DNA of 64,000 bases from positions 310,001-374,000 of the forward strand of contig NZ_JAQFIN010000003.1 in the NCBI RefSeq assembly GCF_029504695.1, given 5' to 3'. The position numbers were made by a program, and so were the translations under genes. Shown in pieces: positions 1 to 9,900 of the stretch. This DNA is from Parabacteroides sp. PF5-6. Lineage in GTDB: Bacteria > Bacteroidota > Bacteroidia > Bacteroidales > Tannerellaceae. How positions within the stretch are numbered: position 1 is the first letter of the stretch; every line of letters begins with the position of its first letter. The notes below the pieces were generated by a model. That model saw nothing but the letters and a program-made list of their open reading frames with translations, was not told the DNA's origin and made no database searches.

Positions 1-64
1 TCTCCTGTGCACCCACACAGGGGAAAGGGATTGCCAGAAGTGGTAGTAATAGTAGTTTATTCAT
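1..64 (-). CDS. 5' end of an exported protein (partial)
   Basis: Reading leftwards from the ATG at 62-64, the first 21 codons give MNKLLLLPLLAIPFPCVGAQ followed by Glu. This is a typical signal peptide: short basic start, leucine-rich core and an AQ cleavage site. The rest lies outside the window. It is on the same strand as the sulfatase, SusD and SusC genes upstream of it and separated from them by about 250 bp, so it may be a further enzyme of PUL 1. The function cannot be told from this fragment. Confidence 0.6.
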   Translation of the reverse strand, partial: MNKLLLLPLLAIPFPCVGAQE

Positions 65-140
65 CGCTTTTTATTTCAATCGTCTCGTTCTTATAAAATA
101 TCTTCAGCCAAAACCATAAGCAAATTCATCTCTTTTTCTC

Positions 141-228
141 TTTACCACCCCGGTAGTAAACCTTTACCACCCCGGTGGTAAACCTTTACGACCCCGGTAA
201 TAAACCTTTACGACCCCGGTGGTAAAGC
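141..228. repeat. Array A1: four 22-bp palindromic tandem units
   Basis: Four consecutive 22-bp units start at 141, 163, 185 and 207. Each follows TTTAC(C/G)ACCCCGGTnnTAAACC with small differences. The best units contain TACCACC-CC-GGTGGTA, a 7-bp inverted repeat around two bases. The array lies between the 3' end of the sulfatase gene and the 5' end of the next gene on the same strand. There are no unique spacers, so it is not a CRISPR. Arrays with the same period but different sequence occur five more times in this window. Confidence 0.85.
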
Positions 229-313
229 AAAATCATGCCAATCGTGCCTCAAATGTAGTAAAAGAAAGGACTACTTCCTGCTTATCTTTGCAAGAGTAGT
301 CCTTGATTGAGTT

Positions 314-1903
314 TTAATCGATAGTAGAACTTCCCCACCAATCGGCATTAGGCAGATAGCGGTCGCCGAGCATTTCTTTGCGCTGCCTTTCCAGCCTTTC
401 TTTTACCTGGGTTTGCTGTTTCTCTTTGTAGGCTCTTTCCCGAACCGGATCATATTGCGGATCGGGCACCGGATAGCGGGCATTGCTATCGGTCAACCAT
501 ACGGAGAGTTTCTTGCCGAGATAGTCCACTTTGTCGGGATATTGGGCATTGAGCGGTTCCGATTCGGTTGGGTCGATGCGGAGATTGTACAACTCATCCC
601 GGTTATCTTCGTAATAATGGATCAATTTCCAGTCACCGTCGCGGATCACCGATGAGGGTTCGCCGCCCTGGTTCCCATAGTGCGGATAGTGCCAGTACAA
701 AGCGCGCGGAGCAATCGCCTGCCCGTCGAGTAATAAAGGCCGGATCGATACACCGTCGACATGTTGTTCAGGCAGAAGAGGTAATCCGGCCATATCCAGG
801 AAAGTAGGAAAGAAGTCGGCGCCCGTCACCGGTACGTCGCACGTTGACCCCGGCTCTTTGCATCCGGGATACTGTATCAACAGCGGCACCCGGAACCCAC
901 CTTCCCACTGCCGGCCTTTGCCTCCGCGCAAGGGAAGATTACTCGTAGCATAGGCATCACCTGAAGAAACGCCGCCGTTGTCGCTGGTGAAAACAATAAT
1001 GGTGTTTTTGTCCAATCCAAGCTCTTCGAGTTTGTTCAGTACCAAGCCCACGGCATCGTCCATCTGACGGATCAATCCGGCATAGACCGGATTATCCTGT
1101 TGTTGGCGCACAGCAAGCGTCCGATCCACTGCAAAACCTTCTTCCGCCACTCCGTTTCCGACGGCTTTGTCACGGAAATAACGCCAGTTCGTCTCCGTCG
1201 TTTCCAATGGAGCATGCACGGCATAAAAAGAAAGGTAGGCAAAGAACGGTTGTTTTTTGTTCCGTTTCGTATGTTCTTCGATAAAGGAAGCGGTCTGCGC
1301 AGCCAGGCGGATCGACAGGTTTTCCCCTCTCGGTCCGTCGTCCATTTTCGGATTCTGGTAGGGGCTGAAATATCCTCCCGGAGGAGAACCGGCTTCATGT
1401 CCTCCGATATTGATATCGAACCCATGATCTTCCGGATACGACCCCTTACCACCCAGATGCCATTTGCCCGCCATAAAGGTCGTGTAACCCTGTTGCTGCA
1501 AAGCCTCCGGCAAGGTGGTATCTTCCAATGCCAGCTGTCGGGTATATTCGGCAGGCAAGAGTTTCGAGTGACGCCCGTTACGGCGCCAGTTCTCACCCGT
1601 AGCTTCTCCGATCCAGTTGGTTATACCGTGCCGCGCCGTGAACTTACCGGTCATAATACTCGCCCGTGAAGGGCTTGACACCTGACAGGCAGCATATCCC
1701 TGCGTAAAGTTGACACCTTTACGGGCTATCCGGTCGATATTGGGCGATTCATAATACTCACTTCCCGTACACGACAGATCGCGCCAACCCAGATCATCAG
1801 CAAGGATAAACAGGATATTCGGTTGCTTTTCTCTGGCCGCTGCCGGTGAGAGAGCAGCCAGAGAGAAACCGACCAGAAGGGATGTTTTCTGAATATTTTT
1901 CAT
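314..1903 (-). CDS. S1-family sulfatase, serine type, exported
   Basis: A 529-aa exported sulfatase that should hydrolyse sulfate esters on a glycan, probably in the periplasm. Residues 1-23 form a signal peptide. The alkaline-phosphatase-like fold begins with PNILFILADDLGW, where Asp36 and Asp37 are the expected metal ligands. The signature around residues 76-86 is S-S-P-S-R-x-x-x-x-T-G, so the residue to be converted to formylglycine is Ser76, not Cys; it would need an anaerobic sulfatase-maturating enzyme, which is not in this window. KWHLGG and SDNGG motifs follow in the usual order. The gene is 23 bp downstream of susD and belongs to the same operon. The exact sulfated sugar is not predictable. 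Confidence 0.93.
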   Translation of the reverse strand: MKNIQKTSLLVGFSLAALSPAAAREKQPNILFILADDLGWRDLSCTGSEYYESPNIDRIARKGVNFTQGYAACQVSSPSRASIMTGKFTARHGITNWIGEATGENWRRNGRHSKLLPAEYTRQLALEDTTLPEALQQQGYTTFMAGKWHLGGKGSYPEDHGFDINIGGHEAGSPPGGYFSPYQNPKMDDGPRGENLSIRLAAQTASFIEEHTKRNKKQPFFAYLSFYAVHAPLETTETNWRYFRDKAVGNGVAEEGFAVDRTLAVRQQQDNPVYAGLIRQMDDAVGLVLNKLEELGLDKNTIIVFTSDNGGVSSGDAYATSNLPLRGGKGRQWEGGFRVPLLIQYPGCKEPGSTCDVPVTGADFFPTFLDMAGLPLLPEQHVDGVSIRPLLLDGQAIAPRALYWHYPHYGNQGGEPSSVIRDGDWKLIHYYEDNRDELYNLRIDPTESEPLNAQYPDKVDYLGKKLSVWLTDSNARYPVPDPQYDPVRERAYKEKQQTQVKERLERQRKEMLGDRYLPNADWWGSSTID

Positions 1904-1926
1904 CTACAATTCGTTTTATGGTTTCA

Positions 1927-3546
1927 TCACCACCCCGGATTCTGCTTCAGGTCTGGATTCAAAGATAACTCTCTTAAAGGCAATGGGAACAGATAATGCT
2001 TGCTGGTATCGAATCCGCGGGAACTTCCTGACTGAACGACAATAAAACCTTCGGCATTCAAGTTGATATCTTTCCCGGGCACGACATGGGAATAGGCATC
2101 GTTATCAAACTTCGCTCCAAGGATTTCCTGCGGCAATTCGGTCTCTGCCGTTTTCCAACGGATCAGATCGTCATAACGGAAAGACTCGCTTGCCAACTCT
2201 ACCCTTCTCTCCCGGCGGATCTCTTCCCGCATATTCAAGCCGTATTGATTGACAAACGCATTGGTCAGTGCCGGCAGTTTATCCGGATGATCCGTAAAGC
2301 GGTTACGCAAGGCATTGACAGAAATATCCAGATCACCATCCGAGATCTTATCTTCCAGTTCGTATGCTGCTTCGGCATAAATCAATAAGACCTCCGCATA
2401 ACGGATCAGGATCTCATCGATACGCGATTGCAAATTGGTATAGGAAGCCTCATCGCCGTACTTTTTAAACATATATCCCGTACGGGTCTGATTGGCAAGG
2501 TTCGGCAGGAACGGGTCGCCCATAAAAGAATCACCGGGCTTCCAGAGCGTAAGCGCCATACGGGGATCACGGTTCGTAAACTCTGTGCCGATCGGCAGAT
2601 ACTCGATCTTATAAGAAGACTTGCCAATCGGCAGACCGTCTTTACAGAGGAAGGCATCGGCCAGGTTCTTGGTCGGTTCCTGCTTGAAGTCAATGATCAC
2701 ACTACGGGGTCTATCGTTATAAGTATTTGCTTCTTCGGAATAACGATAGGAAAGAATATGTTCTTTAGAGTCTTCGCCGGGAAGCAAGAAGAGATCTCGG
2801 TAGTTCTCATACAGGCCGTACTCTTTGGAATCGATCACTCTTTTAGCCGCTTCTTTTGCTTTCTGCAGATAAAGAGAGGAATTTCCCTGCGAATGGAATT
2901 TATAATAAGTACCGTAGTAGAGACAAACCCGTGCCATAAACGCCTGAACGGTTCCTTTGGTTATCCGTCCGACATCCGCCGACATCCCGCTTTTCACGGG
3001 GATATGAGACTCCGCAAACTCAAGGTCTTCTATTATCTTTTCCAACACTTTGTCTTTACTCTCCCGACTTCCGTAGAGTTCCGGGGAATTGAGGTCTAAC
3101 GTTTCCGTTACATAAGGGACATCGCCGAAGCGCTTGATCAGGTTGAAATAGAAATATCCCCGGAAGAAACGTGCCTCACCCGCATAACGGTTCTTGATAT
3201 TATCGCTTACCTGTGCAAGCGCATAATTGTTCAGGAAATCATTGGTAATGCGGATCACCGTATAGGCTTTCGTCCAATTATCGTCCGTATTGGAAGGAGT
3301 CAGTGTTCCCGAACTCACATTATTGCCAACGGCAGCAAAGCAATCCGCTGACTGGTTATCCATATTCCACGCACGGTTCATCTGATTGTAACAATAGTTG
3401 AGGGCCATACGCAAATCCTTCTCCGTGTTCCAGAAAGAACCGGGTGAAAGACTGGTCAGCGGTTCCCGGTCGAGATACCCACTGCAACCACTGATCGACA
3501 AAAGCAGAGTCAGTACACTGATATATAATATGTTTTCTTTGTTCAT
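1927..3546 (-). CDS. SusD/RagB-family outer-membrane glycan-binding lipoprotein
   Basis: A 539-aa surface lipoprotein that would capture a glycan and hand it to the adjacent SusC pore. The lipobox LLSISGC puts the lipidated Cys at residue 21, followed by the YLDREPLTSLSPGSFW segment common at SusD N-termini. The C-terminus ends in LSLNPDLKQNPGW, the normal end of this family. Length is usual for the family. It lies 12 bp downstream of susC. Together they form the transport pair of PUL 1, whose neighbouring sulfatase suggests a sulfated ligand. Confidence 0.95.
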   Translation of the reverse strand: MNKENILYISVLTLLLSISGCSGYLDREPLTSLSPGSFWNTEKDLRMALNYCYNQMNRAWNMDNQSADCFAAVGNNVSSGTLTPSNTDDNWTKAYTVIRITNDFLNNYALAQVSDNIKNRYAGEARFFRGYFYFNLIKRFGDVPYVTETLDLNSPELYGSRESKDKVLEKIIEDLEFAESHIPVKSGMSADVGRITKGTVQAFMARVCLYYGTYYKFHSQGNSSLYLQKAKEAAKRVIDSKEYGLYENYRDLFLLPGEDSKEHILSYRYSEEANTYNDRPRSVIIDFKQEPTKNLADAFLCKDGLPIGKSSYKIEYLPIGTEFTNRDPRMALTLWKPGDSFMGDPFLPNLANQTRTGYMFKKYGDEASYTNLQSRIDEILIRYAEVLLIYAEAAYELEDKISDGDLDISVNALRNRFTDHPDKLPALTNAFVNQYGLNMREEIRRERRVELASESFRYDDLIRWKTAETELPQEILGAKFDNDAYSHVVPGKDINLNAEGFIVVQSGSSRGFDTSKHYLFPLPLRELSLNPDLKQNPGW

Positions 3547-3558
3547 GATCTTAGTAAT

Positions 3559-6500
3559 TTAGAATGTAACATTAATACCTAAAGAATATTTCCGGGTCAT
3601 CGGATACATGTATCCGTCGATTGAAGTAAGCTCCGGATCAAAGTGTTTCAATAATTTGGTGTATTCACAAAGGTTATCGCCGCTTACATATATGCGGACG
3701 CGCTCGAGCAACGCTTTGTCGGTTACACTTTTCGGTAAGGTATATCCTATCTGTAGATTTTTCAGCCGCACGTACGCTCCGTTCTGAAGCCAGTGGTCCG
3801 AAATTTGCGTATTATGTCCGTTCCCGGCATAATGGCGTGGCAATAAAGCATTCGGGTTCTCGGGTGTCCAGTAGTCCGTATGGAAGGTATACGAATAATT
3901 TCCCCAGGTATCCTGGAACGGAGCCATCACGTGACGGCTCAGGTAATAATTACGTTTGCCGACTCCCTGAATCAACATGGAGATATCCAAATTCTTCCAT
4001 GTGGCTCCCAAGTTCAGTCCGAATACAAAACGCGGAGTGGTGGTTCCCAGGTATTTCAGGTCATTCGGTGCGGAGATCTTCCCGTCTCCATCCTGATCGA
4101 TGTATTTGATATCCCCTACTCCAACGACCGAACGATTGATCACCGCTGAATTATCGACCTCTTCCTGAGAGGTGAAATAACCATCCGTTTCGTATCCGAA
4201 TATGGCTCCTAACGAGTATCCCTGTGTCTTTTGATTTACCCCAGCCACGAAATCGACAAAATCATTTCCGTAACTGACCAATACGTCTTTTTGATCCGAG
4301 AGGTTGAAGCGGGCGGAATAAGAGAAATCTTTATTTACCTGATCCTGCCAGGATACGGATAGATCCCATCCTTTCACTTCGAGTTCACCATAATTACCGG
4401 TCGGAACATTGATCCCTATCACGGAAGGAATCTCAATATTGACCAACATATCTTTATTCTTCTTGATGAAGTATTCGGCCGTTACATTCAGGTGGTTATC
4501 CACAAAGCCCATATCGGCAGCGATATTCGTATAAGTAACCGTTTCCCAGGTACGGGTTTCCGACGGTAAATTGGTCATGCGTGCCCACTGAGCCAACTCA
4601 TTGCCAAAGGGATAATAACCACCAATCGTATATTGAGGGATATGGTCGTACAATCCTAAACCGTTCTGGTTCCCTAATTCACCATAAGAAGCTCTTAACT
4701 TCAGGTTGGAGAAGATCTTCTGGTTCTTCATAAACGCTTCTTCCGTCAGCCTCCATCCAATAGAAGCAGAAGGGAAGAATCCCCATTTATGCTTTTTAGA
4801 GAAACGAGAAGAGCCATCCGCACGGAAATTGAATTCCAACAGATATTTAGATGCAAAAGCATAGTTCAGTCGCATGAATCCGGAAAGCAATGCCCACTCT
4901 TCTTCTCTGACGTCATTGGTCCATCCTTCCGTTGCACCCAGTTTCAGGGAAGATAACTCATTACCGATAATATTGATACGGGAAGCCTGCAAGTCTTCAT
5001 AGATCTGATGTTCGGCCGACCATCCACCCAGGGCATTGATCTCATGCTGTTTGATCTTCAGATTGTAATCAGCCAGCAATTGCCCGGTCAGGTAACGGGT
5101 ATTGGCATTTACCTGTTTGATATTGTTCGGTCCGGATTGGCCTGCCGCCATCGACCGTAATCCGTCGGGACCGTACTTACCGTATTCACGGCGCCATTCC
5201 TTTTTGAAATTAGTGATAAAGGTGGCTCCCCCGACCGCTTTCAGCGTCAAGCCCTTAATAGGTTTGTAGCTAAGGGTAAAGACACCATCCAAACGTTGGA
5301 TTTTCTCTTCTCCTTTGCCACCCTCCTGAAGAGCCTGGATAGGATTAGCCTGCATACGGTAACGGGAATAGTTTCCGTTCGGATCGTAGACCGGCATATT
5401 GGGGCCTGCCTGTATAAAGGTAATATAAGGAATCGTCCAACCCCCGTTACCATTTACATCTGCTCCGAATTGCGGATGATATTTTTTATTTGAATTACTG
5501 AAAGAAATACGGGAGTCCAGATTCATCTTTTCCGGGATCAACACAATATCGAGGTTGGAACGGAGATTGAACAGATCGAAATTGTCCGGCCCATATTCGG
5601 CGAAGAAACCATTCTGATCCAGCCAATTCCCGGATATCAGATAGTTCACTTTATCGGCTGCCCGCGAGATGGTCAGGTTATGGTTTTGCTGGGTCTGATT
5701 ATCAAACATCATACTGATCCAGTCGACATCCGAGGTATAGATCCAGTCGTTTCCATTCGGCAGGGCGATTGTATTCGGATCTTTAATAGCATCTAACGCG
5801 TTCTGAGGGAACAAAACGGCCAGTCCCGCATTCTCAAATGCCGTATTCGAAAGGTTGGCATGCTCCATCGCATTCGTACTTTTGGGGATACGGGTAGGCG
5901 TATTGTAAGAGAAATTGCCTGAGTATTCGATCTTCACTTTATCGGTAGTTCCCTTTTTGGTCGTAATCAGGATAACCCCTTCCGCAGCACGGGCCCCGTA
6001 GATAGCAGCCGAAGCAGCATCTTTTAATACCGAAATTGATTCAATGTCTTGCGGATTCACCCGGTTGATATTTCCCGGCATTCCGTCAATGATTACCAAT
6101 GCACCGGCAGAGTTGACCGAAGTGGCGCCACGGATCTGGAAAGAAGAGGCATTTCCGGGAGAACCGTCACTGGATTGTACGGTCAACCCAGCTACCGTTC
6201 CCTGCAAAGCATCGGTTACACTACGGATCGGACGGTTTTCGAGGAGATCTCCTTTTACCGTTTCGACCGATCCGGTCAGGTTCACTTTCTTCTGTGTTCC
6301 GTAACCAACGACAACCACTTCATCTAACGCCTGTGAATCCTCTATGAGGAAGATCTGGTAGTCGCGTTGTTGTCCGTCGATACGGATAGACTGAGGTTTG
6401 TAACCGATGTAAGAGATATTCAATGTTTCTCCGGCTGAAACATTCAGGGAGAACGCACCGTCGTAATCGGTCACTGTTCCGTTCGTTGTACCTTCAACAA

Positions 6501-6633
6501 CCACCGATGCTCCGATAACCGGTTCATTCATCGACTTGTCGAAAACAGTTCCTCTGATCGTATGCTGCTGCGCATATATATAAGGTATAGCGGAAAGCAG
6601 CAGGATAAGTAATAATGTGATTTTTTGCTTCAT
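3559..6633 (-). CDS. SusC/RagA-family TonB-linked outer-membrane transporter
   Basis: A TonB-dependent glycan importer of about 1024 aa. The open frame runs 41 codons further upstream, to 6756, but the Met at 6633 begins a proper signal peptide (MKQKITLLLILLLSAIPYIYA) and is the better start. After cleavage come a carboxypeptidase-regulatory-like beta domain (about residues 23-110), the SusC signature DEVVVVGYGTQKK, a plug domain (NRPIRSVTDALQG, about 125-240) and a long beta-barrel ending in YSLGINVTF. It has no N-terminal STN domain, which fits control by the divergent hybrid two-component gene rather than by a sigma/anti-sigma pair. It is the first gene of the susC-susD-sulfatase operon. 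Confidence 0.95.
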   Translation of the reverse strand: MKQKITLLLILLLSAIPYIYAQQHTIRGTVFDKSMNEPVIGASVVVEGTTNGTVTDYDGAFSLNVSAGETLNISYIGYKPQSIRIDGQQRDYQIFLIEDSQALDEVVVVGYGTQKKVNLTGSVETVKGDLLENRPIRSVTDALQGTVAGLTVQSSDGSPGNASSFQIRGATSVNSAGALVIIDGMPGNINRVNPQDIESISVLKDAASAAIYGARAAEGVILITTKKGTTDKVKIEYSGNFSYNTPTRIPKSTNAMEHANLSNTAFENAGLAVLFPQNALDAIKDPNTIALPNGNDWIYTSDVDWISMMFDNQTQQNHNLTISRAADKVNYLISGNWLDQNGFFAEYGPDNFDLFNLRSNLDIVLIPEKMNLDSRISFSNSNKKYHPQFGADVNGNGGWTIPYITFIQAGPNMPVYDPNGNYSRYRMQANPIQALQEGGKGEEKIQRLDGVFTLSYKPIKGLTLKAVGGATFITNFKKEWRREYGKYGPDGLRSMAAGQSGPNNIKQVNANTRYLTGQLLADYNLKIKQHEINALGGWSAEHQIYEDLQASRINIIGNELSSLKLGATEGWTNDVREEEWALLSGFMRLNYAFASKYLLEFNFRADGSSRFSKKHKWGFFPSASIGWRLTEEAFMKNQKIFSNLKLRASYGELGNQNGLGLYDHIPQYTIGGYYPFGNELAQWARMTNLPSETRTWETVTYTNIAADMGFVDNHLNVTAEYFIKKNKDMLVNIEIPSVIGINVPTGNYGELEVKGWDLSVSWQDQVNKDFSYSARFNLSDQKDVLVSYGNDFVDFVAGVNQKTQGYSLGAIFGYETDGYFTSQEEVDNSAVINRSVVGVGDIKYIDQDGDGKISAPNDLKYLGTTTPRFVFGLNLGATWKNLDISMLIQGVGKRNYYLSRHVMAPFQDTWGNYSYTFHTDYWTPENPNALLPRHYAGNGHNTQISDHWLQNGAYVRLKNLQIGYTLPKSVTDKALLERVRIYVSGDNLCEYTKLLKHFDPELTSIDGYMYPMTRKYSLGINVTF

Positions 6634-6681
6634 CCTTTTTAGTTTTAAGATTATACATAATAAACAGGAAATACACACAGT

Positions 6682-6689
6682 CAAAAGTA
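6682..6689 (-). promoter_or_regulatory. Possible -7 element for susC of PUL 1
   Basis: CAAAAGTA on the plus strand reads TACTTTTG on the minus strand, matching the Bacteroidetes -7 consensus TAnnTTTG, about 50 bp upstream of the chosen susC start. No clear -33 TTTG is found at the usual distance, so the call is weak. A regulated promoter may lack it. Confidence 0.3.
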
Positions 6690-6912
6690 AAGGGTTAGAG
6701 ATAGAAGGAAACTGGCGTTTCTCTTCTTTGATACGGGGATAATCGGTCAATTTCAATCAACAGAAAAACAATAGAGGGGTTTTCATTCATACATGTTAGG
6801 GTTTTCATTCACTTTGCATTCAAAGCTTCATTATTAACATCTGCTTTACATACCGGCACAATTTTTCTTTATAACTTTACCAGTACATAGAACACTACGA
6901 CAGGTCTGATTC

Positions 6913-9900
6913 ATGAGAGTTACTTATTTTACGCTATTGTTTATTGTTGGTTTGGCACTTCATACGTATGCCTTCTTTGAAAAGGATATCCGTATACTGA
7001 CCATGCAAAACGGGTTGGCGGACAACAGGGTTGCCTGTATACATAAAGACCATGACGGGTTTATGTGGTTTGGAACGGATAACGGATTGAGCCGTTACGA
7101 CGGGAAGAACATAAAGAACTTTCATATACCCGGCCATTACCTGCAGATAAGCCATATCCGCGAAACATCCAATGAATTATTATGGCTGATCACTTCAGAC
7201 GGGCTGGTTTGTTTCGACCGACAGATGGAATATTTTGTTCCGATCGAGAATAAGGAACCGATTCGGGATATCCTCTTCACTGAAGACACTTCGGTCTGGG
7301 CTTTTACCTTGCAGGCTTTATACCGGTATACCATTCGTTACGAAAGAGACGTCAAAGGAAGACTGACTTCGGTCTGTCTGGATCAGTCAGAGGAAATACT
7401 GGTAGTTCCGGATGAGAAAACCTCTTTCTATGCTTTTTGTTCTTCACCGGAAGGAAATATCTATTTGACGACAAACAACGGACAGGTTTTCATCGTGGAT
7501 GGCATGCAGCGGCAACTGGTCTTTAAAAGTTCACCTTATGCCTACCTCAATACCTCCCGTTTACTGTACCACGACGGGCTTCTCTGGTTTTCAAACAACC
7601 GACAGGGCGTAGTGATCTATGATCCGAAGACCGATCGTTTTCGTCAATACAATTATTCTCCGCAGGATATACATCCTGTAGTTTCGCATACGGATATTTA
7701 TCAAGTCGTCCCCATCAACGAAGGACGCTATGTTGCTGTTTCATGGAATGGTTATACGGTATTCACGCCGGACGGGAACGATTCATTATCTTTTACTACA
7801 ACGGTGTATAATAATACAGCGTCGGAAGTTCACCGAAACATTGAGAACCGGATGATTTCGGCCTATTATGATCCATCGGGTGTTTTATGGGTAGGCACTT
7901 CGGGAGGAGGCGCACTGGCGTCGGACCTTCGCCTCCAATTCTATCAGAAATTCTATCAAGACACGCACAATGAGATCGGAGGAATCATTAAAGACAAAGA
8001 GGGTTATCTCTGGCTGGCAACCTACCATCAGGGGATTATGAAAAGCGAAAAGCCTTTCAATCCGCAGGAAAAGCTTTCCTTCCAGCCTGCTTTCCTTTTG
8101 CCTTCGTCACCCATGATATGCGCCTGTGAAGATCAGGATGGTGATTTATGGTTTGGAGGACATGATGGCGTATTGATCTGTTATTTGCAAAAAGAAAAGA
8201 AATATGCTGTACTTCCTATCCGTCTGGAAGACAATCTTCTCTATAAAGGGCTGGTCGCTAAAATCTTTGCGGATAATGAGAACAGATTGTGGTTAGGCAC
8301 AAATCAGGGTTTACTGCTCTATGAAAAAGACACAGGCAAAGTAACCCGCTACCGGGGAGATTTCGGACAAATATATACCCTTGCCGAAAGTGCCGACTAC
8401 CTGTGGATCGGTTCAAGTAGAGGACTGCATAAATTCAATCTGGCAGACCGGATAATCACTGAAAGTGGATATGAAGAAAAAGCCGGATTGGAAGTGCAAA
8501 CGATCCGTTCTCTCCTGGCTTCTTCCGAAAACATACTGTATATCGGATATTCAGGAGGATTCGGCGTGATGGATATTGCTTCCGATTCCATCCGCTACTT
8601 CTATACCACACAGGAAGGGTTAAGCAATAACTCGGTAGGCTGTATCCAGGAAGACGGGAATGGAGATATCTGGTTAGGAAATAATTCTTCCATCTCCCGC
8701 TACAGCCGGCATCAAAAGCTATTCTATAACTATTATATTTCCGGGAATAACTGTTCGGTTTTGTGGTACGACGATTATTTGTTTTGGGGAAATAATATGA
8801 ACCTGACTTACTTCGACCCCATACAGGTGAAACATCATATGCACGCGATCGACCATGTAAAAATCACTCAGATAGAAGTGGATAACAAACCGGTCGGCAT
8901 AGGAGAAAAAGTAAATGGTCAGATCATCCTTAAAGAAGGTGTTCCCTACACCCAAACATTGACATTAAATCAACAAAACAATCATTTCAGCCTCTCATTC
9001 AGTAACCTTACCTTCTCGGAAGAGTTGCAAAAATATATGTACCGCCTTTTGCCCTTGCAGTCCGAATGGATCGTGGTAGACGAAGGAGAAAGAGCCTCTT
9101 TCACCAATCTGGCAAAAGGAAATTATACCTTTGAGGTGAAAAGTATTTTCCCGGATGGTTCCAGCGGGGAAGTGGCCACATTGGCTGTCACCTTATTGCC
9201 CCATTGGTACGAGACCGTTACCTTCCGGTTATTTGTCTTTTTACTCCTATCCGTTTGTTTATACCTGTTGTATTGGTGGCTGAAAAAGAAACAGGAAAGA
9301 TTAAGCCAGGAAGAAAAACTAAAACACGAATTGGTCGTAGCCAATCTGGAGCGAAAAAAAGAGAAACAAATACATCAAGAACGCGAAAACTTCTTTACCA
9401 ACGTATCACATGAATTAAGAACGCCTTTAACCTTGATTCTCTCTCCTCTTCAGGAACTGATACAGGGCAAGGCTGATCCTGTAGACGTACAAAAAAAATT
9501 GTCGCTGATATACGGAAATGCGAAATCATTGAGTTCGCTCACCGACCAGTTATTATACGTGCAGAAAATAGAGGCTGGCATGGTTCAACTACATATTTCT
9601 TATGTGGATATCGTAGATTTAGTACGTAAGACGTTTAACTCTTTCAATCAATTAGCCGCCATAAAGGATATCGATTATCAATTTATCCACGAACCGGAAG
9701 AATTAAAATTATGGATCGATGTATCTAAAATACAATCGGCAGTCCGGAATCTATTGTCGAATGCATTCAAATACACCTCTACCCGAAACCGTATTGAAGT
9801 CGTATTGAAACAGCAAATAGTCGATAACAATAGCTATTGTACGATCGAAGTGATCGATACCGGAATCGGGATAGAAGAGGAATTACAAAAGAGAGTCTTC

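Noticed and set aside
141-228. Tandem repeats at 141, 33361, 39522, 39670, 44561 and 63138 as CRISPR arrays
   Set aside because: Units follow each other directly without unique spacers, and no cas genes are nearby.
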